A stretch of 64,000 bases of DNA from Methylosinus sp. C49 (GCF_009936375.1 NZ_AP022332.1:434001-498000), one strand, 5' to 3'. Counted from the first letter of the stretch, positions 35,011-44,907 are shown. Notes: a model not told the origin generated them from the sequence alone. Numbers and translations: made by a program.

Positions 35011-35640
35011 TCACGCCTCGCCCGCCTCGGCCGCGGGGTACGACATAACGAGAAAGAAGCGCGCCGGCGCCTCGTCGAGATTGCGATAGCTATGCGGCAC
35101 ATCGGCGAGAAAATCGACGGCGTCGCCCGTAGCGAGCGTCACCGCCCGCTCGCGGCCGACGATGATCTCGATCTCGCCCTGCGCGACGACCAGCGTCTCC
35201 TTCGCGCCGGGGGCATGGGCCTCGGCGCACTCCTGATGCAGCGGCGCGATCGTCACCTCATAGAACTCCACAGGCCGGGCGCTGTCGTAGGGAAACAAGG
35301 GCCGCGAGAGAAAATTGCCGTCCTGCGAGCCGATCACGCGCGGGCTGGCCTTGCGCATGACGAGCACGCCGCTGCGCTCCCGCGAGGCGACGAGGCTGCC
35401 GAAGGGAACGCCGATCGCATTGGCGATGCGCCACAAATGGGCGATCGTCGGCGCCTTGGCCCCGGACTCGATCGACCGCAGCTCATCCAGCTCGACGCCG
35501 CTCAGCTCGGCGAGCCGCTCGAGCGTGCGGCCTTTGCGCGCGATCAGCCGCCCGAGGCGCTGCGCCACCGTATCGGCGAGACGCTCGGAGCCTTCGCTGC
35601 GGGGCGGATCGGGGTCGGACGAACGCTGGAATCTACCCAT
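35011..35640 (-). CDS. XRE-family regulator with C-terminal cupin
   Basis: A 209-residue transcription factor: HTH_3 domain at about residues 25-80 (LGRLIARKGRTLERLAELSGVELDELRSIESGAKAPTI) and a cupin ligand-binding domain at about 130-200 (EAHAPGAKETLVVAQGEIEIIVGRERAVTLATGDAVDFLADVPHSYRN). Such proteins often sense amino acids or sulfur compounds. It is the first gene of the minus-strand nanocompartment block, 251 bp before the shell gene. Regulation of the block by cysteine or sulfur status is inferred from position. Confidence 0.88.
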   Translation of the reverse strand: MGRFQRSSDPDPPRSEGSERLADTVAQRLGRLIARKGRTLERLAELSGVELDELRSIESGAKAPTIAHLWRIANAIGVPFGSLVASRERSGVLVMRKASPRVIGSQDGNFLSRPLFPYDSARPVEFYEVTIAPLHQECAEAHAPGAKETLVVAQGEIEIIVGRERAVTLATGDAVDFLADVPHSYRNLDEAPARFFLVMSYPAAEAGEA

Positions 35641-35890
35641 CTATAACTCCTATTTTGTAAATATTTTTTAATCTGCCGCTCCGGCGCCGGTCAAGAATTA
35701 TGACGGGCTCGCGACTTTTCTTCGGGGAGCGCGACCTATTCGCCACACCGCAGATTTTTCGTTCTTTTCTTTGCCTTTCAGGAGAATTATCGCTGCGCCA
35801 GACGAAGTGTCGGCGATCGGGCTCATCCCGTCTCGCCGCGCGGACCGCGGGCTTGACTTCAAATAAATTCTATAGCATCGATATGATTAT

Positions 35891-35906
35891 CATCCCGATC
35901 GGGATG
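35891..35906. promoter_or_regulatory. Perfect 16-bp palindrome upstream of the HbpS-like gene
   Basis: catcccgatcgggatg is self-complementary and lies 33 bases before the ATG at 35939, within an AT-rich stretch. The rest of the 298-bp gap 35641-35938, between divergent genes, shows no gene. Candidate operator. Confidence 0.4.
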
Positions 35907-35938
35907 CGGAGCATATTTTCCTCTTCCCCGGAGAGCCC

Positions 35939-36433
35939 ATGCCGTCGAAACTCCTCGCCTCTGTCATCGCTCTCGTCGCCGTCGCCGCGCCTGCGGCGCC
36001 CGCCAACGCCGAGCTGCTCGCGCAGAAGGTCCTGCCGACCCCGACCGCGCTGGCCATCGCGCAGACCGCCTATGACGTCTGCCATCAGCAGGGCTATCGC
36101 ATCTCGGTGACGGTCGTCGGCGAAGAGGGCCAGATCCTCATCGCCATTCGCGGCGACGGCTCCTCGCCGCATACTTTCGAGAACAGCCATCGCAAGGCCT
36201 ACACCTCGCGCACCTTCCGCACGCCGTCGGGCGAGTTCGCGCAGCGCGTGAAGGACAATCCGACGCTGAGCGCCGTGCATCTCGCCAATGTGATCGCGGC
36301 GCAGGGCGCTCTGCCGATCAAGGCGGGCGATGTGGTCATAGGCGCCGTCGGCGTCTCCGGCGCGCCGGGCGGCGACAAGGACGAAGCCTGCGCCAAGGCC
36401 GGCATCGACAAGGTCGCCGACCAGCTCAAATAA
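35939..36433 (+). CDS. Exported GlcG/HbpS-family protein
   Basis: A 164-residue secreted protein: signal peptide (LLASVIALVAVAAPAAPANA) followed by the DUF336 / HbpS domain (LALAIAQTAYDVCHQQGYRISVTVVGEEG, GALPIKAGDVVIGAVGVSGAPGGDKDEACAKAG). Family members bind haem or cobalamin or serve as small accessory proteins; no specific ligand residue can be pointed to. It stands alone between a divergent regulator and a convergent oxidoreductase gene. Confidence 0.85.
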   Translation: MPSKLLASVIALVAVAAPAAPANAELLAQKVLPTPTALAIAQTAYDVCHQQGYRISVTVVGEEGQILIAIRGDGSSPHTFENSHRKAYTSRTFRTPSGEFAQRVKDNPTLSAVHLANVIAAQGALPIKAGDVVIGAVGVSGAPGGDKDEACAKAGIDKVADQLK

Positions 36434-36447
36434 AGCGACAGATCGGT

Positions 36448-36508
36448 GAGCCGCTCGGCCGAGCGGCTCTCTCGCCTCGAGCGCGCTTTCCGTTCGATCG
36501 GAAAGCGC
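36448..36508. terminator. Double hairpin between convergent genes
   Basis: Two palindromes in the 79-bp gap: a perfect 22-bp palindrome at 36448-36469 (arms gagccgctcgg/ccgagcggctc) and a 10-bp stem with 6-base loop at 36483-36508 (gcgctttccg/cggaaagcgc). Position suggests a two-way terminator for the HbpS-like and LLM genes. Confidence 0.65.
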
Positions 36509-36512
36509 TCGA

Positions 36513-37484
36513 TCAATCCACCGGCAGACGCAGACGAATCTCGTCGACGAAAGCCGCGAGACAGCGCTTCACCGTGTCGAATTGCGAGGTGGTGGGCGCC
36601 ATCGCTATGCCATGCACGCCGAACTCCTCGTTCAGGCTGTTCACATGGTCCGCGACCTCCTTGAAGCTGCCGACCAGCGACATTGACAAAAGCGCCTGCG
36701 GATCGAGCGGCGCCTCGCCCTCGGCGCGCGCGGCGTTGGCCTTGGCGCAGAAATCCTCGAGATAGGGCGTCGCGATCGACACCGCTTCGGCGCGTTCCTG
36801 TGTCGCAAAGCCGAAGCGCGCGAGCACCAGACGCGGGTCGCCGTCGGGCGCCTCGTCTTTGTAGACGCCGAGAATGCGATGCAGCTCATCATTCGTGCAG
36901 GTCGCCGACGCCATGAGCCCATAGCCCTTGCGCGCAGCGAGGCGGATCGTGCTCTCCGTCGTTGTCGCGATCCAGGTCGGAACCTTCTGCTCCGGCCGCG
37001 GCGAGAGGCTCAGCTTCTCCACCTGGAAATATTTGCCCTTATGCGTGACCTCGCTCTCCAGCAGCAGGCGCTCGACCAGCTCCAGCGCCTCGAGACCGCG
37101 CTCGTTGGCGTCTTCCGGCGCGACGCCGAAATTGACCGTCTGCTTGGGAAAATCGGCTCCGCTGGCGACGCCGAAGCTGAACCGGCCCTTGGTCAAGAGA
37201 TCGATGCTGGCGACATCTTCGGCGAGCTGGATCGGATCGCGCAGCGCCGGCAGAAAGGACGCCGAGCCGATGCGCGCCCGCATGGTGACGCCTGCCGCAT
37301 AACCGAGCATGACAGAGTTGGCGCCGCTCGGAAAATAATCGTCGAAATGACGTTCGGCGAACCAGATATCGTCGAAGCGCATGCGCTCGGCTTCGCGCAC
37401 CAATATGAGCTGGCGCGTCAATGCGCGGCCGGCCTCGAGGGTCGGATTGTCGAACAGGCACAGGTAACCAAAACGCGGATTCAT
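36513..37484 (-). CDS. LLM-class flavin-dependent oxidoreductase
   Basis: A 323-residue luciferase-like monooxygenase (TIM barrel, FMN or F420). Start at 37484 (MNPRFGYLCLFDN) chosen because upstream codons look non-coding. Visible motifs are DDIWFAERHFDDYFPSG, RIGSASFLPALRDPIQLAEDVASIDLLTKGRFSFGVASG and the substrate-loop region KVPTWIATTTEST. Substrate unknown. Divergent from the permease gene across 310 bp (37485-37794), where only a short ccccgatcagggg hairpin near 37736 is visible. Confidence 0.87.
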   Translation of the reverse strand: MNPRFGYLCLFDNPTLEAGRALTRQLILVREAERMRFDDIWFAERHFDDYFPSGANSVMLGYAAGVTMRARIGSASFLPALRDPIQLAEDVASIDLLTKGRFSFGVASGADFPKQTVNFGVAPEDANERGLEALELVERLLLESEVTHKGKYFQVEKLSLSPRPEQKVPTWIATTTESTIRLAARKGYGLMASATCTNDELHRILGVYKDEAPDGDPRLVLARFGFATQERAEAVSIATPYLEDFCAKANAARAEGEAPLDPQALLSMSLVGSFKEVADHVNSLNEEFGVHGIAMAPTTSQFDTVKRCLAAFVDEIRLRLPVD

Positions 37485-37794
37485 CGCGCCGCTCCAGCTG
37501 GCCCGGCCACGCGCCGGGGAAATTGAACGCAAGTCCTGCAACAACCGAGCCGCCCGTGCGAAAACCTCGATTTTTACGCGCGGAGCTGCGAGATTCCGCC
37601 GCGCGAGCCGTTTCGCCCACCCCTTCGACGCGAGGCCCGCGTCAGAAATGCGACAACGCCCGCGAGGACGCCCACGATGACGCCCGCTCGAGCCTGCGCC
37701 TCTTGTAACCTTTTCACAGCGCAACCATAATCACGCCCCGATCAGGGGCTGCGCGCTTTCGCGCGAACGCCATTCGCTGAGAAGGGGTCTCCTC

Positions 37795-39249
37795 GTGGTG
37801 CAAGACACGACGACCGGCGCATCCGCGCCGACGCGCAATTTTTTCGCCCGCAAGAGCGTAGACGAAATTCTCGCTGAAAATCACCTCGAGGAAGGCGGCA
37901 ATTTCGCGCGCGCGCTCGGGCCGGTCTCGCTCACCGCGCTCGGCATAGGCGGCATCATCGGCGCCGGCATATTCGTGCTCACCGGCACTGTGGCGGCGAA
38001 ATTCGCCGGGCCGGGCGTCGTCATCTCCTTCGCGCTCGCGGGACTCGCCTGCGCTTTCGTGGCGCTCTGCTATTCGGAGCTCGCCGCGCTCATTCCCGTC
38101 TCGGGCAGCGCCTACACCTATACTTACGCCACGCTCGGCGAGATCTTCGCCTGGATCATCGGCTGGGATCTCGTGCTCGAATATGGGCTCGGCGCCGCGA
38201 CGGTGGCGGTCGGCTGGGCGGGCTATTTCAACCGCGTGCTGCATGGAATCGGCATAAATCTGCCGCCACAATGGACCAACGCCTATTTCTCCGAGGCCGG
38301 CCATGGAGTCTTCAACCTGCCGGCCGCGCTGGTGATATTGGCGCTCTCCCTGCTCTTGGCGCGCGGCACGCGCGAATCCTCCATGTTCAATAATTTCATC
38401 GTCTTCCTGAAGCTCGGCGTGGTGCTGATCGTCATCTTCTTCGGCGTCTCCTACGTCGACACGGCGCATTGGACGCCTTTCGTGCCCGAGAACACCGGGG
38501 AATTCGGCCATTTCGGCTGGAGCGGCGTGCTGCGCGGCGCCTCCGTCGTCTTCTTCTCCTATATCGGCTTCGACGCCGTCTCGACCGCGGCGCAGGAGGC
38601 CAAGCTCCCGCAACGCGACGTGCCGATCGGCATCATCGGCTCGCTCGCCATCTGCACCGTGCTGTTCATCGGCGTCGCGGGCGTGGCGACGGGCGTCGTC
38701 TCCTACACAGCGCTCAATGTGCCGGACCCGATCGCTGTGGCGATGGACGCCACCGGCGCCTCCTGGATGGCCTGGATCGTCAAGATCGGCGCGCTCGCCG
38801 GCCTCACCACCGTCATTCTGGCGCTGCTCTTCGGCCAGACGCGCGTCTTCTACTCCATGGCGCATGACGGGATGCTGCCCTCCGTCTTCGCCAGGCTGCA
38901 TCCGGTCTATAAAACGCCGGCGATCAGCCAGGTCGTCGTCGGCGCGCTGGTGGCGATCGCCGCCGGCCTCTTCCCCATCGAGATTCTCGACGAGATGGTG
39001 TCGATCGGCACGCTCTCCGCTTTTGCGCTCGTCTGCGGCGCGGTGCTCTATCTGCGTCGCAAGAACCCGGAGCTGCATCGTCCCTTCCGCGCGCCGGGCA
39101 TTCCGTGGGTGCCGATTTGCGGCATTTTCTCCTGCCTCGCGCTGATGGGCGCGCTGCCGATCGAAACCTGGATCCGCCTCTTCGTCTGGATGGCGGCCGG
39201 GCTCACGCTCTATTATTTCTACGGCAGCCTGCGCACCCGCCGCAGGTGA
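37795..39249 (+). CDS. APC-family amino-acid permease (cationic amino acid transporter type)
   Basis: An inner-membrane secondary transporter of 484 residues with 12 or more hydrophobic helices. The first helix has the APC signature GIGGIIGAGIFVLTG, and a conserved stretch AFVALCYSELAALIPVSGSAYTYTYATLGE follows. The start is one of two adjacent GTG codons (37795 or 37798). Substrate within the amino-acid class is uncertain. It lies 4 bp upstream of the photolyase gene and may be co-transcribed with it, without an evident functional link. Confidence 0.9.
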   Translation: MVQDTTTGASAPTRNFFARKSVDEILAENHLEEGGNFARALGPVSLTALGIGGIIGAGIFVLTGTVAAKFAGPGVVISFALAGLACAFVALCYSELAALIPVSGSAYTYTYATLGEIFAWIIGWDLVLEYGLGAATVAVGWAGYFNRVLHGIGINLPPQWTNAYFSEAGHGVFNLPAALVILALSLLLARGTRESSMFNNFIVFLKLGVVLIVIFFGVSYVDTAHWTPFVPENTGEFGHFGWSGVLRGASVVFFSYIGFDAVSTAAQEAKLPQRDVPIGIIGSLAICTVLFIGVAGVATGVVSYTALNVPDPIAVAMDATGASWMAWIVKIGALAGLTTVILALLFGQTRVFYSMAHDGMLPSVFARLHPVYKTPAISQVVVGALVAIAAGLFPIEILDEMVSIGTLSAFALVCGAVLYLRRKNPELHRPFRAPGIPWVPICGIFSCLALMGALPIETWIRLFVWMAAGLTLYYFYGSLRTRRR

Positions 39250-39253
39250 GGCG

Positions 39254-40675
39254 TTGAGCGCGCCGGCCATAGTCTGGTTTCGGCGCGATCTTCGGCTCGC
39301 CGACAATTGCGCCCTGAGCGCCGCCATCGCCTCCGGCGCGCCGCTGATCCCCGCCTTCATTCTCGATGAGGAAGAAGGCGACGAATGGCGGCTCGGCGGC
39401 GCCTCGCGCTGGTGGCTGCGCGAGAGCCTCGCCGCCCTCTCGCGCGATCTCGAGAAGCGCGGCGCGCCGCTGACGCTGCGGCGCGGCGACGCGCAGGCGG
39501 AGCTCTTGCGCCTCGTCGCGGAGACCGGCGCCGCCGCCGTCTATTGGGGCCGCATTTATGAGCCCTGGGCGACAGATCGCGACGCGCGGCTGGAGGCGCA
39601 GCTGCGCAAGAATGGCGTCACGGCGCAAAGCTTCCCCGGCGCGCTGCTCGCCGAGCCGGGCTCGGTCTGCAATGCGCAAGGGAAGCCCTTCCGCGTCTTC
39701 TCGGCCTTCTGGCGCGCGCTCGCCGGGCTTCTGCAGCCGGCGCCGCCTCTGCCCGCGCCAAAGAAGCTCCACGCTGCGCCCGCCCCCGCGAGCGATCGGC
39801 TCGACGATTGGCGGCTGCAGCCGAAGGCGCCGGATTGGGCGGAAGGCCTGCGCGAGAGCTGGCGGCCGGGCGAGGCCGGCGCGCAGCGGCGCCTCGCCGA
39901 TTTTCTGCGCGACGGCATAGGAGCCTATGCTCTGCTGCGGGATTTTCCGGCGCGGGACGGCGCCTCGCGCCTCTCGCCGCATCTCCATTGGGGCGAAATC
40001 ACGCCATCGCAGATTTGGAGCGCGACTGTCGCCGCTCCGCAGGAGGGCCGCCTCGCCTTTCTGCGCGAGCTCGGCTGGCGGGAATTTTGGCGCCATCTGC
40101 TCGCCGCCCATCCCGATATGCCGGAGGCGCCGCTCGATAAATCCTTCGCGCATTTCCCCTGGGCGAATGACGCAGGCGCGCTCGCAGCCTGGAAAAAGGG
40201 CGAGACCGGCTATCCGCTGGTCGACGCCGCCATGCGCCAGCTGTGGCGCACCGGCTTCATGCATAATCGGCTGCGCATGGTGGCCGCCTCCTTTCTGGTG
40301 AAGCATCTCCTGCTGCCCTGGCGGGAGGGCGAGCTTTGGTTCTGGGACACGCTTGTCGACGCCGATCTCGCCGATAATTCCGGCAATTGGCAATGGGTCG
40401 CCGGCTGCGGCGCCGACGCCGCGCCCTATTTCCGTATCTTCAATCCCGTGCTGCAGGGCGAGAAATTCGATCCCGACGGCGCCTTTGTGCGCCGCTTCGT
40501 CCCGGAGCTGGCGCAGCTCGGCGCGAAATATATCCACAAGCCCTGGGCCGCGCCGGAGCGCATTCTGCGCGAGGCCGGCGTCACGCTCGGCGAGACCTAT
40601 CCGCGCCCCATCGTCGATCACGCCGCCGCGCGCCGGCGCGCGCTCGAGGCTTTCGCGACGCTGCGCTCGCGGTGA
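39254..40675 (+). CDS. phrB: Deoxyribodipyrimidine photolyase
   Basis: Light-driven repair enzyme for cyclobutane pyrimidine dimers, 473 residues. Starts at a TTG codon followed by SAPAIVWFRRDLRLADN, the class I photolyase N-terminus. The FAD-binding C-terminal domain has the family motifs WREFWRHLLAAHPDM, GETGYPLVDAAMRQLWRTGFMHNRLRMV, LDTLVDADLADNSGNWQW-like (here WDTLVDADLADN) and YFRIFNPVLQGEKFDPDG. Length is typical. A cryptochrome with another role is possible but the substrate-site motifs favour photolyase. Confidence 0.93.
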   Translation: MSAPAIVWFRRDLRLADNCALSAAIASGAPLIPAFILDEEEGDEWRLGGASRWWLRESLAALSRDLEKRGAPLTLRRGDAQAELLRLVAETGAAAVYWGRIYEPWATDRDARLEAQLRKNGVTAQSFPGALLAEPGSVCNAQGKPFRVFSAFWRALAGLLQPAPPLPAPKKLHAAPAPASDRLDDWRLQPKAPDWAEGLRESWRPGEAGAQRRLADFLRDGIGAYALLRDFPARDGASRLSPHLHWGEITPSQIWSATVAAPQEGRLAFLRELGWREFWRHLLAAHPDMPEAPLDKSFAHFPWANDAGALAAWKKGETGYPLVDAAMRQLWRTGFMHNRLRMVAASFLVKHLLLPWREGELWFWDTLVDADLADNSGNWQWVAGCGADAAPYFRIFNPVLQGEKFDPDGAFVRRFVPELAQLGAKYIHKPWAAPERILREAGVTLGETYPRPIVDHAAARRRALEAFATLRSR

Positions 40676-40733
40676 CGCGCGGAAATTCTATCTCCCTTCC
40701 CTCTTAGTCGGATTCCCTCTAAACAGCCGGGCC

Positions 40734-41840
40734 ATGATCTGGCTTCTCTTCGCTCTCCTGACCGGCGCCGCAGTCATGAGCGTGCTATGGCCGCTCGCCC
40801 GCAAGAGCGACGCCGCCGACGCCGCCGCCCCCGACATCGCCTTTTTCGAGGAGCAGATCGCCGAGATCGAGCGCGAGAGCGCCGAGGGGCGCCTTTCCGC
40901 CGCCGACGCCGAGACCGCGCGGACCGAGGCCGCACGCCGCCTGCTGCGCGCCCGCGGCGCGAGCTCTGACGCCGCCGCCTCCTCCCGCCGCAACGCCATA
41001 GTGGCGGCGGCGAGCGCGATCATTCTGATCCCCGCTGTCACGCTGCTGCTCTATGGCAAGCTCGGCCGTCCCGATCTGCCGGACGCATCGCTCGAGGCGC
41101 GGCTGGAGGCCAAGCCCGGCCATACCGACATAGCGAGCGCCGTGGCGCGCATCGAGGCGCATCTCGCCGAGCATCCCGAAGATGGGCGCGGCTATGAGGT
41201 GATCGCGCCCTTCTATCTCCGCAACGGCCGCCCGGCGGACGCCGCCGCCGCCTATGAGAAGGCGCTGCGCCTGCTGGGGCCGACGCCGCATCGCCACAAT
41301 GCGCTCGGCGAAGCGCGCGTGCTGGCCTCAGAAGGCCGCGTGACGCCGCAGGCCATGCGCGAGTTCGAGGCGGCGCTCGCGCTCGATCCGCAATCCGCCA
41401 TGGCGCGCTTCTACAAGGGCCTCGAGGCGGCGCAGACCGGCGCGCGCGAGAAGGCCGAGGACATCTGGACGAAGCTCCTCTCCGACGGCCCGGCCGACGC
41501 CCCCTGGCGTCCGCGCGTGGAGGCGCTGCTCGCGCAATTGCGCGGCGCGCCTGCGCCCGAATCCGCGCCGGCGAGCGAGGAAGGCGCGAAGATCGCCGCA
41601 ATGCCCGAGGCGCAGCGAATGGACGCCATCCGCACGATGGTGGAGCGGCTGCGCGGCAAGCTCGAGCAGGACGGCGCCGATGTCGAGGGCTGGCTGCGGC
41701 TCATCCGCGCCTATAGCGTGCTGGCCGAGACGGAAAAGGCCAAGACCGCGCTCGACGGCGCCCATAAGGCGCTCGCGCAGGACAAGGACGGGCTCGCCCG
41801 CGTCGATGCGCTGGCGCGCGAATTGGGCGTTGGAGGTTGA
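40734..41840 (+). CDS. ccmI: CcmI (CycH), c-type cytochrome biogenesis TPR protein
   Basis: A 368-residue membrane protein that presents apocytochrome to the haem-ligation complex. Two N-terminal membrane helices ([20 protein letters not shown] and a second near residue 85-103), a cytosolic loop with [21 protein letters not shown], the CcmI signature, then periplasmic TPR repeats ([21 protein letters not shown]). First of four consecutive ccm genes. The start was set at the ATG beginning the first helix. Confidence 0.92.
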   Translation: MIWLLFALLTGAAVMSVLWPLARKSDAADAAAPDIAFFEEQIAEIERESAEGRLSAADAETARTEAARRLLRARGASSDAAASSRRNAIVAAASAIILIPAVTLLLYGKLGRPDLPDASLEARLEAKPGHTDIASAVARIEAHLAEHPEDGRGYEVIAPFYLRNGRPADAAAAYEKALRLLGPTPHRHNALGEARVLASEGRVTPQAMREFEAALALDPQSAMARFYKGLEAAQTGAREKAEDIWTKLLSDGPADAPWRPRVEALLAQLRGAPAPESAPASEEGAKIAAMPEAQRMDAIRTMVERLRGKLEQDGADVEGWLRLIRAYSVLAETEKAKTALDGAHKALAQDKDGLARVDALARELGVGG

Positions 41841-41841
41841 C

Positions 41842-42288
41842 ATGACTCGCAAGGGCAAGAGGCTCGCGCTCATCTCCGGCGCGCTCGTGGTTCTCGCTAT
41901 CGCCGTCGGGCTGGTGCTGTTCGCGCTGCGCGACAATATCGTGTTCTTCTATTCGCCCGCAGAGCTCGCGCAAAAGCATGTCGCGCCGGGGACCAGGCTG
42001 CGCATCGGCGGGCTGGTGAAGGAAGGCTCGGTGCAGCGCGGCGACGATCGCAACGTCGCCTTCACAGTGACCGACAGAACCGCAGATCTCGGCGTGACCT
42101 ATAAGGGCCTGCTGCCGGACCTGTTCCGCGAGGGACAGGGCGTCGTCGTCGATGGCGCGCTCGGCGCCGACGGCGCCTTTCGCGCCGACAGCGTGCTGGC
42201 CAAGCACGACGAGCGCTACATGCCGCGCGACGTCGCCGACGCGTTGAAGAAGCAAGGCGTATGGCAGGGCGAAGGGACGAAGAAATGA
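41842..42288 (+). CDS. ccmE: CcmE (CycJ), haem chaperone
   Basis: A 148-residue periplasmic haem chaperone anchored by an N-terminal helix ([22 protein letters not shown]). The haem-attaching His is in [11 protein letters not shown], the invariant motif. An OB-fold core ([17 protein letters not shown]) is visible. A GGAGG box precedes the ATG, and the stop overlaps the ccmF start (ATGA). Confidence 0.95.
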   Translation: MTRKGKRLALISGALVVLAIAVGLVLFALRDNIVFFYSPAELAQKHVAPGTRLRIGGLVKEGSVQRGDDRNVAFTVTDRTADLGVTYKGLLPDLFREGQGVVVDGALGADGAFRADSVLAKHDERYMPRDVADALKKQGVWQGEGTKK

Positions 42289-44246
42289 TCGTCGAGACCG
42301 GCCATTTCGCGCTCGTTCTGGCGCTGGCTCTCGCGCTGGCGCAGGCCATTCTCCCCTTCGTCGGCGCGCGGCTGCGCGATGTCGCGCTGATGCGCGTCGC
42401 GCGCCCTGTGGCGGTAGCGCAATTTCTCCTCGTCGCCACGGCCTATGGCGCGCTGACCTATGCGCATGTCGTCTCGGATTTCTCGCTCGTCAATGTGATC
42501 GAGAATTCCCACTCCTTGAAGCCGATGATCTATAAAATCTCCGGCGTGTGGGGAAATCACGAAGGCTCCATGCTGCTGTGGGTGCTGGTGCTCTCCTCCT
42601 GCGGCGCGGCCATCGCATTGCTCTCGCGCGCCATGCCGGATTTGCTGCGCGCCGACACGCTCGCCGTGCAGGGATTGATGGGCGCGGCCTTTCTCGCCTT
42701 CATCCTGCTGACCTCCAATCCCTTCGCGCGCGTCGCCGATCCGCCCTGGCAGGGGCGCGACCTCAACCCCATTCTGCAGGACCCTGGCCTCGCCATTCAT
42801 CCGCCGCTGCTCTATCTCGGCTATGTCGGCTTCTCGATCGTCTTCTCCTTCGCCGCTGCGGCGCTGATCGGCGGACGCATAGACGCCGCCTGGGCGCGCT
42901 TCGTGCGGCCGTGGACGCTCGCCGCCTGGATCTTCCTGACGCTCGGCATAGCGATGGGCTCTTACTGGGCCTATTACACTTTGGGCTGGGGCGGCTTCTG
43001 GTTCTGGGATCCGGTCGAGAACGCCTCGCTCATGCCCTGGCTCGCCGGCACGGCGCTGCTGCATTGCGCGGCGGTGATGGAAAAGCGCGAGGCGCTGAAA
43101 GTCTGGACGATCTTCCTCTCCATTCTCGCCTTCTCGCTGTCGCTGCTCGGCACATTCCTCGTGCGCTCCGGCGTGCTCACCTCGGTGCACGCCTTCGCCA
43201 GCGATCCGCAGCGCGGCGTGTTCATTCTCGCCATACTCGTCGCCTTCATCGGCGGCGCTTTGGCGCTCTTCGCCTTTCGCGCGAGCGCTCTGCCGACGGG
43301 CGGCCTCTTCGCGCCGATCTCGCGCGAGGGCGCGCTGGTCGTCAATAATCTGCTGCTGACCGTCGCCTGCGCGACGGTCGTCATCGGCACGCTCTATCCG
43401 CTGGCTCTGGAGGCGCTGACCGGCGACAAGATTTCCGTCGGCGCGCCTTTCTTCGATACGGTGCTGATCCCGATCGCTCTGCCGCTCGTGCTGCTGATGC
43501 CGATCGGCCAAATGCTCGCCTGGAAGCGCGGCGATCTCGCCGCCGCGCTGCAGCGTCTGCGCGCGGCTTTTGCGGCGGGCGTCGTCGCGCTGGCGGCTTT
43601 CGGCGCGTTCTATGGCGCGCCGGTTCTCTCCATTGTGAGCGCCGGCCTCGCCGTCTATCTCGTCATCGGCGCCTTCACCGACATTGCCCAGCGCGCGGCG
43701 CAAGGGAATGTCTTGGCGCGATTGAAGGGCCTGCCGCTCTCGGCCTGGGGAACGTCGATCGCCCATGCGGGAATGGGCCTGTCGCTGCTCGGCCTCGCCG
43801 CGACCGGCTGGGGCGTCGAGCAGATCGTCGCCATGAAGCCCGGCGTCGCCCAAGAGGTCGGCCCCTATCAAGTCACGATCGAGGACATCGCCTCCCGCGC
43901 CGGCCCCAATTATGCGGAAACCTACGCCGTGATGGCGCTGCGCAAGGGCGGCGAGACGATCGCGCATATAGAGCCGGCGAAGCGCTTCTATCAGGCGCGG
44001 CGCATGGCGCGCACGGAGGCGGGCATCGTCACGCTCGGCCTCGGCCAGGTCTATGCGGCGCTCGGCGAGCAGCATGAGGACGGCACGCTGGATGCGCGGC
44101 TCTATTACAAGCCGCTGGTGCTGCTGATCTGGCTCGGCGCCGTGGTGATGGCGCTCGGCGGCGGATTGTCGCTGGCCGATCGGCGCCTGCGCATCGGCGT
44201 CGCCAGCCGCGCCCGCACGGCTGCGCAGCCACAGGCGGCGGAGTGA
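42285..44246 (+). CDS. ccmF: CcmF (CycK), haem lyase subunit
   Basis: A 653-residue polytopic membrane protein that joins haem to apocytochrome c. The tryptophan-rich WWD region reads [19 protein letters not shown], and [17 protein letters not shown] is another family hallmark. About 14-15 membrane helices. ATGA overlap with ccmE and a TGATG-type overlap with ccmH show an operon. Supplies maturation for the c-type cytochromes seen elsewhere in the window. Confidence 0.95.
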   Translation: MIVETGHFALVLALALALAQAILPFVGARLRDVALMRVARPVAVAQFLLVATAYGALTYAHVVSDFSLVNVIENSHSLKPMIYKISGVWGNHEGSMLLWVLVLSSCGAAIALLSRAMPDLLRADTLAVQGLMGAAFLAFILLTSNPFARVADPPWQGRDLNPILQDPGLAIHPPLLYLGYVGFSIVFSFAAAALIGGRIDAAWARFVRPWTLAAWIFLTLGIAMGSYWAYYTLGWGGFWFWDPVENASLMPWLAGTALLHCAAVMEKREALKVWTIFLSILAFSLSLLGTFLVRSGVLTSVHAFASDPQRGVFILAILVAFIGGALALFAFRASALPTGGLFAPISREGALVVNNLLLTVACATVVIGTLYPLALEALTGDKISVGAPFFDTVLIPIALPLVLLMPIGQMLAWKRGDLAAALQRLRAAFAAGVVALAAFGAFYGAPVLSIVSAGLAVYLVIGAFTDIAQRAAQGNVLARLKGLPLSAWGTSIAHAGMGLSLLGLAATGWGVEQIVAMKPGVAQEVGPYQVTIEDIASRAGPNYAETYAVMALRKGGETIAHIEPAKRFYQARRMARTEAGIVTLGLGQVYAALGEQHEDGTLDARLYYKPLVLLIWLGAVVMALGGGLSLADRRLRIGVASRARTAAQPQAAE

Positions 44247-44818
44247 TGCAGATGTCGCGGAATCTATGGGAGCGATCCTTCTCCCACTCGTGGGAGAGGG
44301 GAGCGCTCTTTCTTTTGTCACTCGCGCTCGGCGCCATGCTCCTGTCTCCCGCCCTCGCTGTGGAGCCTTCCGAAAAGCTCGCCGATCCCAAGCTCGAGGC
44401 GCGCGCGCGCGCCATCGCCAGCGAATTGCGCTGCCTCGTCTGCCAGAATCAATCGATCGACGATTCCGACGCGCCGCTCGCCAAGGACCTGCGCGTCATC
44501 GTGCGCGAGCGGCTGAAGGACGGCGCGAGCGACGCCGATGTGCGCGATTATGTCGTGGCGCGCTATGGCGATTTCGTGCTGCTGCGCCCACCCGTGAAGC
44601 GGGAGACCCTACTGCTCTGGGCCGCTCCGGCGCTGGCGCTGATCGGCGGCGTCTGGGCGATCTTCGCGGCCACGCGCCGCAATCGCCGCGCCGCCGCCGC
44701 GGCCCTCACCGCGGAAGAGCGCGCGCAATTGCAGGCGCTGGGCGTCGAGCCCCCTCTCTCACCCTCCCCCGCTCGCGCGGGAGAGGGAAGCGACGAGAGT
44801 TCCGCAAACCCTTCCTGA
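44246..44818 (+). CDS. ccmH: CcmH (CycL), apocytochrome thiol reductase, with repeat-derived ends
   Basis: A 190-residue membrane-anchored protein that reduces the CxxCH motif before haem attachment. The active site LRCLVCQNQSIDDSDAPLAKDLR is intact, followed by one membrane helix (LLWAAPALALIGGVWAIFAATR). Two dispersed GC-rich hairpin repeats lie in the coding frame: one at 44280-44297 encodes part of the N-terminal FSHSWERG before the signal helix, the other near 44751-44787 encodes PPLSPSPARAGEG at the C-terminus. Both ends are outside the conserved domain. No ccmG follows, so it must be elsewhere. Confidence 0.92.
   Translation: MQMSRNLWERSFSHSWERGALFLLSLALGAMLLSPALAVEPSEKLADPKLEARARAIASELRCLVCQNQSIDDSDAPLAKDLRVIVRERLKDGASDADVRDYVVARYGDFVLLRPPVKRETLLLWAAPALALIGGVWAIFAATRRNRRAAAAALTAEERAQLQALGVEPPLSPSPARAGEGSDESSANPS
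44280..44297. repeat. GC-rich hairpin repeat inside ccmH 5' end
   Basis: Arms tctcccac/gtgggaga around a 2-base loop, member of the dispersed hairpin family also seen at 44751, 44833, 46508, 46586 and 56323. Confidence 0.75.
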
Positions 44819-44858
44819 AGGGCCGAGTCCGCCCCCTCTCCTGCGAAGCGGGGGAGGG
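44751..44858. repeat. Pair of GC-rich hairpin repeats at the ccmH 3' end
   Basis: First copy about 44751-44787 (core cccccgctcgcgcggg) is inside the end of ccmH; the second at 44833-44858 (core ctcctgcgaagcggggg) is just after the stop and may act as its terminator. Confidence 0.75.
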
Positions 44859-44907
44859 CTGGGGAGGGGGAATGTCGCCGCCTCTCGAATCGCGCTAGAC
44901 TCGCCGC

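Noticed and set aside
37485-37794. Possible gene or RNA in the 310-bp gap between the LLM and permease genes
   Set aside because: No frame with a family match and only a short hairpin near 37736; treated as a divergent promoter region.
42216-44321. A 701-codon minus-strand frame opposite ccmF
   Set aside because: Composition is that of an antisense shadow; ccmF motifs on the plus strand are unambiguous.
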